In this document: in pieces, positions 1 to 5,658 of the stretch | Numbering within the stretch: the first letter of the stretch is position 1 | Layout: each line of letters starts with the position of its first letter | Assembly: GCA_007135435.1 (NCBI GenBank) | Contig: SLIW01000187.1 | Coordinates: 1-6,314 of the forward strand | DNA: 6,314 nt | Source: Natronomonas sp. | GTDB taxonomy: Archaea; Halobacteriota; Halobacteria; Halobacteriales; Haloarculaceae | Reading direction: 5' to 3' | The notes under the pieces: generated by a model | The model's database searches: none | What the model was told of the DNA's origin: nothing | Seen by the model: the letters and a program-made list of their open reading frames with translations, nothing else | Made by a program: the position numbers and the translations under genes

Positions 1-220
1 CGGTAACCACGAGCCATCGCCAGTTCTGCATGTTGAATCCGGTCGGTGCCTGCAACGCGATGTCGAGACACTCGTTGATGACCTCCAGGGGGACCGGTCG
101 GTCGAGATCGAGTCGGCGCCGAACCGCCCGCGTCGTCGTCAGCACGTGATCGATGCTGCGCCGATCCAGGTCCTCGATTCGGATCGGACCGTCGTCCGAG
201 TGCCAGGAACGTTCCATCAT
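1..220 (-). CDS. Nitroreductase family flavoprotein, N-terminal part (cut by window edge)
   Basis: Reading right to left from ATG at 220 gives 73 residues with no stop before the window edge; the C-terminal part is missing. The visible part matches the start of the FMN-dependent nitroreductase fold (PF00881). A helix with the phosphate-binding motif TTRAVRRR (28-35) is followed by DRPVPLEVI (40-48) and the family's APTGFNMQNW segment (58-67), equivalent to the usual APSgxNxQpW that binds FMN. Such enzymes are cytoplasmic dimers that use NAD(P)H to reduce nitro compounds, quinones or flavins; the substrate cannot be told from this fragment. A second ATG follows directly (217). The first is preferred because GGAGAGG lies just upstream, its GGAG at 227-230 leaving 6 bases to the ATG. 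The gene lies 112 bases downstream of a winged-helix regulator on the same strand and has its own promoter with an operator-like palindrome. The family call is firm; the specific role is unknown. Confidence 0.88.
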   Translation of the reverse strand, partial: MMERSWHSDDGPIRIEDLDRRSIDHVLTTTRAVRRRLDLDRPVPLEVINECLDIALQAPTGFNMQNWRWLVVT

Positions 221-226
221 CGTCCT

Positions 227-293
227 CTCCGGGAACGACTACCCCGAGAGCGAGGGTATACATTCCGCGTGAAACCCTTTCACCGCGTGAAAG
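227..293 (-). promoter_or_regulatory. Nitroreductase promoter: RBS, TATA-like box and palindromic operator
   Basis: Upstream of the nitroreductase ATG (220) are a Shine-Dalgarno GGAG (227-230) and a TATA-like element around 257-261 (GTATAC on the minus strand). A dense repeat array occupies 265-293. On the plus strand it reads GTGAAA (269-274), TTTCAC (278-283), GTGAAA (287-292). CTTTCAC-CGC-GTGAAAG (277-293) is a perfect 7-bp-arm inverted repeat, and CCGCGTGAAA occurs twice (265-274 and 283-292) with an 18-bp period. The array begins at the BRE side of the TATA-like box, so a bound protein could block or stabilise TFB/TBP loading. The neighbouring winged-helix regulator is the obvious candidate ligand, but that is inference. 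Confidence 0.6.
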
Positions 294-332
294 CCCCAGT
301 GACCGACGCCGGTCCACGTGTGGGGGAACGGA

Positions 333-1151
333 TCACCGGGGCAAATCCGCCGTGAGGAGGTCTCCTGCTTCGTCTAACGGGTGCGCCTCCGCGCGGTATT
401 GGTCGATAATCGACGCTCCCCACGTGCAGGCCCGCTGGTCGTCTGTGTCGACGAGCGACCGTAACGTCCCAGACTCCGGTTCGTAGCAGCAGATGCTGAG
501 GTGTTCATCGGCGAGACAGATCCCGCACCACTCACTGTTGGGGAGATCCTCGTGCAGGTAGACCGTGTGGTTGTCCAGGTTCACCGCCTCCGCTACGGTC
601 TCCGGATCCCACGCCAGCATTGCCTCGAACACGTCCGGTGGATATATCATCTCGACTTCCAGCCCGTCGAATACACTGTCGAAAAAGGCCTCGACGACGC
701 TTGCCTTCAACAGGACCATCCCGAATCCACGAATGGTCTCGGCTTCTTCCATCAACTCGACGTGGCGCTCGAGCGGTGTGTATGGGTATCCTGGACCGGG
801 ATACGAGATCACGGCGTCGGTGAGTAGATCCACCGTGAATCCGTCGAGCTCGTACGGGAGCCACGGGGAGACGTCACGGAGCCGGCGTTCGACCGCCATG
901 GCGTCGAGGAACCCGTTCAGCTGATCTGCGACGAACTCCCCAATACCGGTTAGCCGATACGTATGCCCCTCCCGTTCGGCCCAGTGCCGATCCTCGAAAT
1001 CCGAGAGGATCCGGCCCATGGTGGGCGAGGACGCCCCCGTCGCGGTGCGGAGATCATTCCTGTCGCACGGTTGGTCGGCTAGTTCCTGCAAGACACCGAC
1101 GCGATGTTGCGAGCTGACGAGGAACGCAACATCATCGAGTGCCGGATTCAT
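333..1151 (-). CDS. Winged-helix transcriptional regulator with FilR1/DUF1724-like domain
   Basis: The protein has 272 residues. Residues about 5-80 read as an archaeal winged helix: LVSSQHRVGVLQEL (11-24), then ATGASSPTMGRILSDFEDRHW (37-57) as the helix-turn-helix pair, then EREGHTYRLTGIGEF (59-73) as wing and final helix. Residues about 105-255 resemble the FilR1/DUF1724 (methanogen output) sensor domain common in haloarchaeal regulators, ending in an acidic segment and a WGASIIDQYR helix (244-253). It probably acts as a cytoplasmic DNA-binding regulator; its ligand is unknown. The reading frame stays open upstream to 1406, but those 85 residues are Cys/Arg-rich and unlike haloarchaeal coding sequence. 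I therefore chose the ATG at 1151, which has a TATA-like box 24-29 bases upstream and no Shine-Dalgarno, as for leaderless genes. The C-terminal half is unusually Cys-rich: C209, C212, C221, C222, C242. It lies 112 bases upstream of the nitroreductase and may control it and itself. The domain call is from pattern memory, not a search. Confidence 0.8.
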   Translation of the reverse strand: MNPALDDVAFLVSSQHRVGVLQELADQPCDRNDLRTATGASSPTMGRILSDFEDRHWAEREGHTYRLTGIGEFVADQLNGFLDAMAVERRLRDVSPWLPYELDGFTVDLLTDAVISYPGPGYPYTPLERHVELMEEAETIRGFGMVLLKASVVEAFFDSVFDGLEVEMIYPPDVFEAMLAWDPETVAEAVNLDNHTVYLHEDLPNSEWCGICLADEHLSICCYEPESGTLRSLVDTDDQRACTWGASIIDQYRAEAHPLDEAGDLLTADLPR

Positions 1152-1174
1152 ACATTTGCCAGGGATTGACACAC

Positions 1175-1180
1175 AATAAT
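1175..1180 (-). promoter_or_regulatory. TATA-like box for a leaderless regulator transcript
   Basis: The minus strand reads ATTATT 24-29 bases upstream of the ATG at 1151. This is the spacing expected when transcription starts at or next to the start codon. No Shine-Dalgarno sequence precedes the ATG, which agrees with a leaderless mRNA. The call rests on position and AT-richness alone. Confidence 0.35.
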
Positions 1181-1296
1181 CCTCTAGGTCGGTGGCCACG
1201 AACCGTCCTTCCGTTCGTGCCAAATTCCGCTCGGATACTGTGCAACCCATGGGTGCGAAGACCTGGTGGGGCGTCCACAGACCGTCCCTTCCACAA

Positions 1297-1311
1297 TCTC
1301 TGTGACAGAGA
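1297..1311. repeat. 15-bp perfect palindrome (7-bp arms)
   Basis: TCTCTGT-G-ACAGAGA is a perfect inverted repeat with a single central base. It lies about 145 bases upstream of the regulator start and well beyond its TATA-like box. It could be a distal operator or a small hairpin. It does not resemble the GTGAAA/TTTCAC array in front of the nitroreductase. Confidence 0.4.
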
Positions 1312-1648
1312 CTGATGACATTTGCATACCGACATCCCAGCGTTCTTTGCCGGGCGTGATCAGGTCTCCAACCTACCCACGCCTCCCTGCTGATGGATCT
1401 GTCCATGGTTCACTCCAGGCGGTTTGTGACAGGGTATCGCGACGGGAAACGTCGTATGCACCATCGATGGTCTGGATGCGGCAGCCCCCACCCAAACCTT
1501 CCAATCACAGTCAGGAGCTCCGTCGGCAAGGCTGAAGATGCGTTCAGCAGTGCGAGCTGGTCGGTCCTGTGGATGTCGATTCAGCACGGCTGATCTATCG
1601 TCCCCTCGCGAAGCGTTCCGATCGCGTGTCGACGTCCCTGACTCGTGC

Positions 1649-2443
1649 TCACGTCGCAGAGCTCGTGATTCCACCGTCGACCTTAACCGCTTCTCCAGTC
1701 ACATTTCTGTTCGTCGCAAAGAACACGGCGAGACGGCCCATGTCCGCAGGAGTTTGATCACGGCGGAGTGGAATCTTCTGCTCGATCGTGGCATCGTACT
1801 GTTCGGGATCCGGGGCGAGGACCTCGGACCACATCGGGGTATCGACGATCCCGGGGCAGATCGCGTTGACTGTCACGTCATCGGCAGCTAGTTCCAGCGC
1901 CAGCGCTTTGGTGAGCCCGATGACAGCATGCTTCGACGCGCAGTAGTGTGCCAACCCAGCGGCGCCGCCAAAGCTGGCGATGGAGCCGTTGTTGATGATC
2001 GTCCCGCCGGATTCACGCAGATGCGGGATGGCGGCACGAGAACACAGGAACATCCCTTTGACGTTTACGTCCATGACGTGGTCCCACTCGGCTACGGCCA
2101 TCTCTTCTACCGGTGAGACCATGACGATCCCCGCATTGTTCACCAGCACATCCAGTCGGCCGAACGTTTCGACCGTCTTTTCGACCATTGCCGCCACCTG
2201 CGTCGAATTTGTCACGTCACAATTGACATGCACGGCATCCCGACCCATCTCCGCTATCTCATCGACGAGTGCCTGGGTCCGCGTCGAATCAGTAACGTCG
2301 ATAGACTGGTTTTCATCGTGCTCGGTTTGGAGGACGACATCGCTCCCGGCCGCAGCTAATTCCGTGGCAATGCCCCGTCCAATTACCCCACGTGCTCCGG
2401 TGACGATCGATACAGATTCATCGAGTCGAGAGTTGGTTGCCAT
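1649..2443 (-). CDS. Short-chain dehydrogenase/reductase (FabG-like SDR)
   Basis: The protein has 264 residues, the normal length of a classical SDR. It has a Rossmann glycine motif TGARGVIG (15-22), CDV (75-77) for adenine binding, NNAG (102-105), and the catalytic tetrad N127, S154, Y167, K171 in YCASK. PG (PGIVDTP) follows the active site and a VDGG motif lies near the C terminus. It should use NAD(P)H to interconvert an alcohol and a carbonyl in the cytosol. It resembles 3-oxoacyl-ACP reductase and sugar or hydroxy-acid dehydrogenases, and the substrate cannot be assigned. The segment after strand beta-2 (39-56) is about ten residues longer than usual and acidic, so the usual Asp/Arg cofactor determinant cannot be placed. 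The ATG at 2443 is chosen because MATNSRLDES leads directly into beta-1 and GGGGG (2451-2455) lies 7 bases upstream. An in-frame GTG at 2479 would add 12 residues. The gene stands alone, with long gaps on both sides. Confidence 0.92.
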   Translation of the reverse strand: MATNSRLDESVSIVTGARGVIGRGIATELAAAGSDVVLQTEHDENQSIDVTDSTRTQALVDEIAEMGRDAVHVNCDVTNSTQVAAMVEKTVETFGRLDVLVNNAGIVMVSPVEEMAVAEWDHVMDVNVKGMFLCSRAAIPHLRESGGTIINNGSIASFGGAAGLAHYCASKHAVIGLTKALALELAADDVTVNAICPGIVDTPMWSEVLAPDPEQYDATIEQKIPLRRDQTPADMGRLAVFFATNRNVTGEAVKVDGGITSSAT

Positions 2444-2504
2444 CGTTTGTCCCCCTTTTCCGAGCGTTGGGGGTATCACCTCTATCCATCACACGCTGAC
2501 GAAG

Positions 2505-2517
2505 AATATAGCGCTAT
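2505..2517 (-). promoter_or_regulatory. SDR promoter: TATA box overlapped by a palindrome
   Basis: The minus strand reads TATATT at 2510-2505. Initiation about 25 bases downstream would fall near 2480, giving either a leader of about 35 bases before the ATG at 2443 or a leaderless transcript for the GTG at 2479. The TATA box overlaps a perfect 10-bp palindrome, ATAGCGCTAT (2508-2517), which could be an operator. The position is good evidence; the function of the palindrome is inference. Confidence 0.45.
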
Positions 2518-2779
2518 CTCAGGAGAGATTGTTCTCCCGAGGTCTGGGTTGCATCGTTCGTCGCTCGACTCGGGTGATGGGCGATGCATGCGCTCCGCCT
2601 CGCACACCGAGTTTCACACAGCAGTAATCTGCTACGCTGGAACGTATGAGTACTACTGCGAACCCGAGGATATCTAGCTCCTGGAGTGGGTGTCCTGCAG
2701 GGCGAGCGTTCACGTCTGGCAGTCTCGCTACCGTCGTACCAGGCGTCAGCGGTCGGACGGGCTGTCAAAGCCGGCTTCC
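2518..2779. other. Intergenic stretch between ATPase stop and SDR promoter
   Basis: The 262 bases between the end of the P-type ATPase gene and the SDR promoter hold no supported gene. Short open frames occur on both strands but their products are Cys/Arg/Ser-rich and unlike haloarchaeal proteins. A 10-bp palindrome, AAGCCGGCTT (2768-2777), begins 2 bases after the ATPase stop but has no loop and no T-run, so it is not a convincing terminator. The base composition drops here from the high GC of the right part to about 60%. Confidence 0.5.
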
Positions 2780-4759
2780 TCACCCGTCGAAACGGAGCAG
2801 GCGCAGCCCGATCAGGCTGACGAGCACGGTCGAGCCCTCGTGGCCGACGACCGCGACCGGAAGCGGGATGCCGGCCGTGAGGATGGCGACCACCATGATC
2901 GCGATCGCCCCGAAGGCGATGGCGAAGTTGATGTACAGCGTCCGCCGTGTCTCGCGACTGAGCGCGAAGGCGTAGGGGAGCCGGTCGAGCCGGTCCGACA
3001 TGAGGACGATGTCGGCGGTCTCGAGCGCCACGTCGGTCCCGGCGCCGCCCATCCCCACGCTGACGTCGGCCGTGGCGAGGGCGGGGGCGTCGTTCACGCC
3101 GTCGCCGACCATCGCCACGGCGGTATAGCGCTCCTGAAGTCGCTCGATCAGCTCGACCTTCTCCTCGGGGAGCAGTTCGGCGTGGACCTCGTCGATCCCG
3201 AGCTGGTCCGCGACGTACTGCGCGACGCGCCGGTTGTCGCCGGTGAGCATGACGATCCGTTCGACGCCACGCGCCCGGAGCGCTTCGATGGTCTCGGCGG
3301 CGTCGGCTCGGATCGTGTCGGTGAACGCCAGCCACCCGAGGACCTCCGACCGATCCTGGGTCTCCCTGACGACGAGGACGCTCGTCTTCCCGGCCGCCTC
3401 CAGTTCACGGATCGCCTCGAGTCCGGGCGTCAGCCCGTCGATCGACCGCTGCGGCATCTCGCTCTCGAAGTACCGGGGGTTCCCGATGTGGACGACCGCG
3501 CCGTCGACGGTCGCCCGGACGCCCCTCCCGACCGCCGACGTGAACCCCGTCGCCGCCGGGACCTCCAGCGACCGGTCCACGGCGGCGTCCACCGTCGCCT
3601 CGGCGAGGTGGTGCTCCGAGCGGGACTGCACCGCGGCGGCGAGCGCCAGCAGTTCGTCCTCGGTCACCTGATCGTCGGGCGTGGTGCCGTCCCGGAGGAC
3701 ACCCACGTCGGTCAGCTGGGTGTTCCCCTCCGTCAGCGTGCCGGTCTTGTCGAAGGCGACGGCGTCGACGTAGCCGGCCGTCTCGATGTGCTCGCCACCC
3801 TTGAACAGGACGCCCTGTCGGCCGCCGGCGGAGATCGCCGAGAGGACGGCCGCCGGCGTGGAGATGATGACCGCACAGGGCGAGGCCGCGACCATGAGGG
3901 TCATCGCGCGGTAGAACGTCGGTTCGAACGGATGGCCGAGCAGGGCGATCGGCAGGGCGATGGCCACCGCGGTCATCGCGAAGACGCTCAGTACGTAGGG
4001 TTGCTCGTAGCGGTCGATGAGTTGCTGGGTCGGCGCGCGCTTGCTCTGGGCCGTCTCGACCATGTGGATGAGCCGGGCGATCGACGACTCGTGTGCCTCC
4101 CGGGTGACCCGCACCTCGAGGCTCCCGGTCTCGTTGATCGTCCCGCCGAACACCTCGTCGCCCGGTTCCTTCGGGGCGGGGACGGACTCGCCGGTGAGCG
4201 ACGCCTGATCGACCGTGCTCTCGCCCGACTCGACGACGCCGTCGAGCGGCAGCCTGTCACCGGGGCGGACGACGAACACGTCGCCCACCTCGACGTCATC
4301 GATCGGGACGGTGACCTCGCGGCCGTCGCGGAGGATTCGGGCGGAGTCCGGCCGCATCTCGATGAGCGACCGGATCGCGGTCCGCGAGCGCCCGATCGCG
4401 TACCCCTCCAGGACACCCGAGAGGGAGAACAGGAACAGCAGCATCGCTCCCTCGAACGGGGCGCCGATGAACAGGGCCCCGAGTGCCGCGAGGATCATCA
4501 GGAGGTCGATCTCGATCGCCGGCTCCCTGAGGGTCTCGATGCTGTTCTTGAGGCCGTACCACCCTCCGAACACGTACGCGACCGCATAGCAGGCCCACAC
4601 GAACGTCGGGGGTGCCCCCAGCCATCCACCGAGCAGCCCCCCGAACATCCCGAGGAAGGTGAGGACGACGAAGGCCGCCTGCCTCCGGAGGACCGATCGC
4701 TCCACGGACGGCTCCGCCTGGCCGGCGACGAGTCCTGTCGAGGGGGAAGCCGTCTCCAT
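2780..4759 (-). CDS. Heavy-metal translocating P1B-type ATPase (P1B-4-like)
   Basis: The protein has 659 residues and pumps a metal cation across the cell membrane at the cost of ATP. Hydrophobic helices lie at about 28-47, 52-70, 83-99 and 103-120, then 256-275 and 283-306, then 608-629 and 632-655. The actuator motif TGES is at 189-192. SPC (293-295) lies in the metal-site helix. DKTGT (337-341) gives the phosphorylated D337, TGDN is at 506-509 and GDGVND at 552-557. There is no N-terminal HMA or CxxC metal-binding domain. SPC with HEGST (640-644) in the last helix is the signature of the P1B-4 group (CoaT/CtpD/CzcP-like; Co, Zn, Cd, Ni or Fe), rather than Cu pumps (CPC) or ZntA. The N-domain signature SEHP reads SEHH (381-384) here. 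ATG 4759 is supported by AAGGAG 6 bases upstream. The gene follows the exported ferredoxin on the same strand after a 335-base gap. The family is certain and the metal is uncertain. Confidence 0.96.
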   Translation of the reverse strand: METASPSTGLVAGQAEPSVERSVLRRQAAFVVLTFLGMFGGLLGGWLGAPPTFVWACYAVAYVFGGWYGLKNSIETLREPAIEIDLLMILAALGALFIGAPFEGAMLLFLFSLSGVLEGYAIGRSRTAIRSLIEMRPDSARILRDGREVTVPIDDVEVGDVFVVRPGDRLPLDGVVESGESTVDQASLTGESVPAPKEPGDEVFGGTINETGSLEVRVTREAHESSIARLIHMVETAQSKRAPTQQLIDRYEQPYVLSVFAMTAVAIALPIALLGHPFEPTFYRAMTLMVAASPCAVIISTPAAVLSAISAGGRQGVLFKGGEHIETAGYVDAVAFDKTGTLTEGNTQLTDVGVLRDGTTPDDQVTEDELLALAAAVQSRSEHHLAEATVDAAVDRSLEVPAATGFTSAVGRGVRATVDGAVVHIGNPRYFESEMPQRSIDGLTPGLEAIRELEAAGKTSVLVVRETQDRSEVLGWLAFTDTIRADAAETIEALRARGVERIVMLTGDNRRVAQYVADQLGIDEVHAELLPEEKVELIERLQERYTAVAMVGDGVNDAPALATADVSVGMGGAGTDVALETADIVLMSDRLDRLPYAFALSRETRRTLYINFAIAFGAIAIMVVAILTAGIPLPVAVVGHEGSTVLVSLIGLRLLRFDG

Positions 4760-4765
4760 GGTTCT

Positions 4766-4771
4766 ACTCCT
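4766..4771 (-). promoter_or_regulatory. Strong Shine-Dalgarno site of the ATPase gene
   Basis: The minus strand reads AAGGAG ending 6 bases before the ATG at 4759. It is the best ribosome binding site in the window and fixes the ATPase start. It implies a transcript with a leader rather than a leaderless one. Confidence 0.75.
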
Positions 4772-5094
4772 TCGACCACCCCTGGATCGAGACCGGGTGG
4801 ATCCGTGGCGGATCCGGGCCGACCGGTGAGAAGGCAGGGTGGATCGGTGGTATGCCCGGCGACGCCGGCCGCGACGTCACCGACTGATGCGTCTGTAACC
4901 CCAGGCCGTGGAAGCAATAGGTTTTCGCAAGGGAATCGGGGACCGCTCGTGGATCGTCGTATCTGTTCCAGTTCGTCGAACGATCGGCGACGTCGGACGA
5001 GTGGGTATCCAGTCCGAGGCGTGCCTCGGCGATGCCGACGACCGCACCAGTGGCCCCGCTTCCCACTCGATCGCGACCCGGCCTCCCCACGGGG
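4772..5094 (-). promoter_or_regulatory. Long 5' region of the ATPase gene with possible promoter and repeats
   Basis: No gene is supported between the ferredoxin stop (5095) and the ATPase Shine-Dalgarno. A BRE/TATA-like pair reads CGAAAACCTATTG on the minus strand (4927-4915), which would start transcription near 4890 and give a leader of about 130 bases. Within that leader are near-identical direct repeats GGTGGATCCGTGG (4796-4808) and GGTGGATCGGTGG (4838-4850; 12 of 13 bases equal, 42-bp period). They could be part of a metal-responsive leader or operator, or be chance in GC-rich DNA. A separate promoter would uncouple the ATPase from the ferredoxin. Confidence 0.3.
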
Positions 5095-5586
5095 TCACTC
5101 GTCGTCCGGGTGTGCCACCACGAGCTCGAAGTCGTCCCGGGCGTACGCGACGCAGGTGAGCACCCAGCCATCCGCGATCTGGTCGTCGTCCAGGTACTCG
5201 TTCCCGTCGTGTTCGACCACGTCGTTCGCGTCGCCGTCGTACCTGGCGGTGCACTGGCCGCACCTGCCGACCTCACAGGAGTACGGGACGTCGACGCCCG
5301 CGTCGAGTGCCGGATACATGATCGCCTCGTCCTCCGGGGTCTCGACCTCGACCTGTTCGTCGTCGTCGACCCAGACCAGCAGGTGCGTGGTCTCTTCCGC
5401 TGGGTCGTCCTCCAGACAGCCGGCGAGCACGACCGCGGCGCTCCCCCCGATCGTCGTCAGTACCTGTCGCCGTCCGATCGCGAGGGAACGCTCCGTTTCG
5501 TCCGCGGTCGCACACGGGCGCTCCGTGTCATCAGCCGACCTGCCGTCGGACGCGACGGCGACGTGGAAATCGATTCCGTCACTCAT
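5095..5586 (-). CDS. Tat-exported lipoprotein [2Fe-2S] ferredoxin
   Basis: The protein has 163 residues. A twin-arginine signal GRRQVLTTIGG (38-48) is followed by a hydrophobic stretch and a lipobox LAGC (54-57). The mature protein should therefore begin at lipidated C57 and be anchored on the outer face of the membrane. Residues about 66-160 form a plant-type ferredoxin domain (Fer2, PF00111). The ligand pattern is C104-x4-C109-x2-C112 in YSCEVGRCGQC and C145 in LTCVAYA, so one [2Fe-2S] cluster is expected. The protein should carry single electrons in the extracytoplasmic space; its partners are unknown. The 38-residue region before the twin arginine is unusually long. The ATG at 5586 is chosen; an in-frame TTG at 5613 would lengthen it further. 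No clear Shine-Dalgarno or TATA box precedes it. It lies 72 bases downstream of the E1-like gene on the same strand, so co-transcription is plausible. The domain and export calls are strong; the role is inferred. Confidence 0.92.
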   Translation of the reverse strand: MSDGIDFHVAVASDGRSADDTERPCATADETERSLAIGRRQVLTTIGGSAAVVLAGCLEDDPAEETTHLLVWVDDDEQVEVETPEDEAIMYPALDAGVDVPYSCEVGRCGQCTARYDGDANDVVEHDGNEYLDDDQIADGWVLTCVAYARDDFELVVAHPDDE

Positions 5587-5658
5587 GGCGGAACGGAGGT
5601 CCGGAACGGGCAAGAAGCCAGACCACGGTTCTCATGGGTTGGGAACGTTACACCACCG
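5587..5658. other. Short gap between E1-like gene and ferredoxin gene
   Basis: The 72 bases separate the TAG stop of the E1-like gene from the ferredoxin ATG. I see no T-rich terminator, no convincing TATA box and no Shine-Dalgarno in it. This fits read-through from the upstream gene but does not prove an operon. Confidence 0.4.

Larger units (their letters stand above)
1152..1648. other. Intergenic stretch without a supported gene
   Basis: About 500 bases lie between the start of the FilR1-like regulator and the stop of the SDR gene. Open frames of 66-104 codons exist on both strands. Their translations are rich in Arg, Ser, His and Pro, lack the acidic bias of the flanking genes and match no family I know. 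The 60-base line at 1261-1320 counts 57% GC, similar to the neighbouring genes. The stretch holds the regulator's TATA-like box, a 15-bp palindrome at 1297-1311, and two TTCAGCA-type copies near 1543-1590. It may be a long regulatory region or the eroded remains of a gene or insertion sequence; I cannot decide. Confidence 0.5.

Noticed and set aside
786..804. Inverted repeat GTATCC...GGATAC
   Set aside because: It lies inside the regulator's coding sequence and is explained by the repeated Pro-Gly-Tyr codons (YPGPGYPY).
1152..1406. Upstream extension of the FilR1-like regulator by 85 residues
   Set aside because: The extension is rich in Cys, Arg and His, lacks the acidic bias of the rest and has no domain. 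The winged helix begins right after the ATG at 1151, which also has a well-placed TATA-like box.
1360..1674. 104-codon minus-strand open frame and the overlapping plus-strand frames around 1266-1593
   Set aside because: The amino acid content is unlike the flanking genes, there is no family resemblance and no Shine-Dalgarno or promoter was found. The minus-strand frame also overlaps the end of the SDR gene. I considered an insertion-sequence remnant but have no transposase motif or terminal repeats to support it.
2447..2677. 76-codon plus-strand open frame between the SDR and ATPase genes
   Set aside because: It crosses the SDR promoter, has no promoter or ribosome site of its own that I can see, and its product resembles nothing known.
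2768..2777. AAGCCGGCTT palindrome as a transcription terminator of the ATPase gene
   Set aside because: It has no loop and is not followed by a T-run on the minus strand; archaeal terminators are mainly T-rich tracts.
4764..5276. Minus-strand open frame reading through the ferredoxin-ATPase gap
   Set aside because: Its right part is an out-of-frame shadow of the ferredoxin gene. The part in the gap is His/Pro/Arg-rich with no motif, so the gap is better treated as non-coding.
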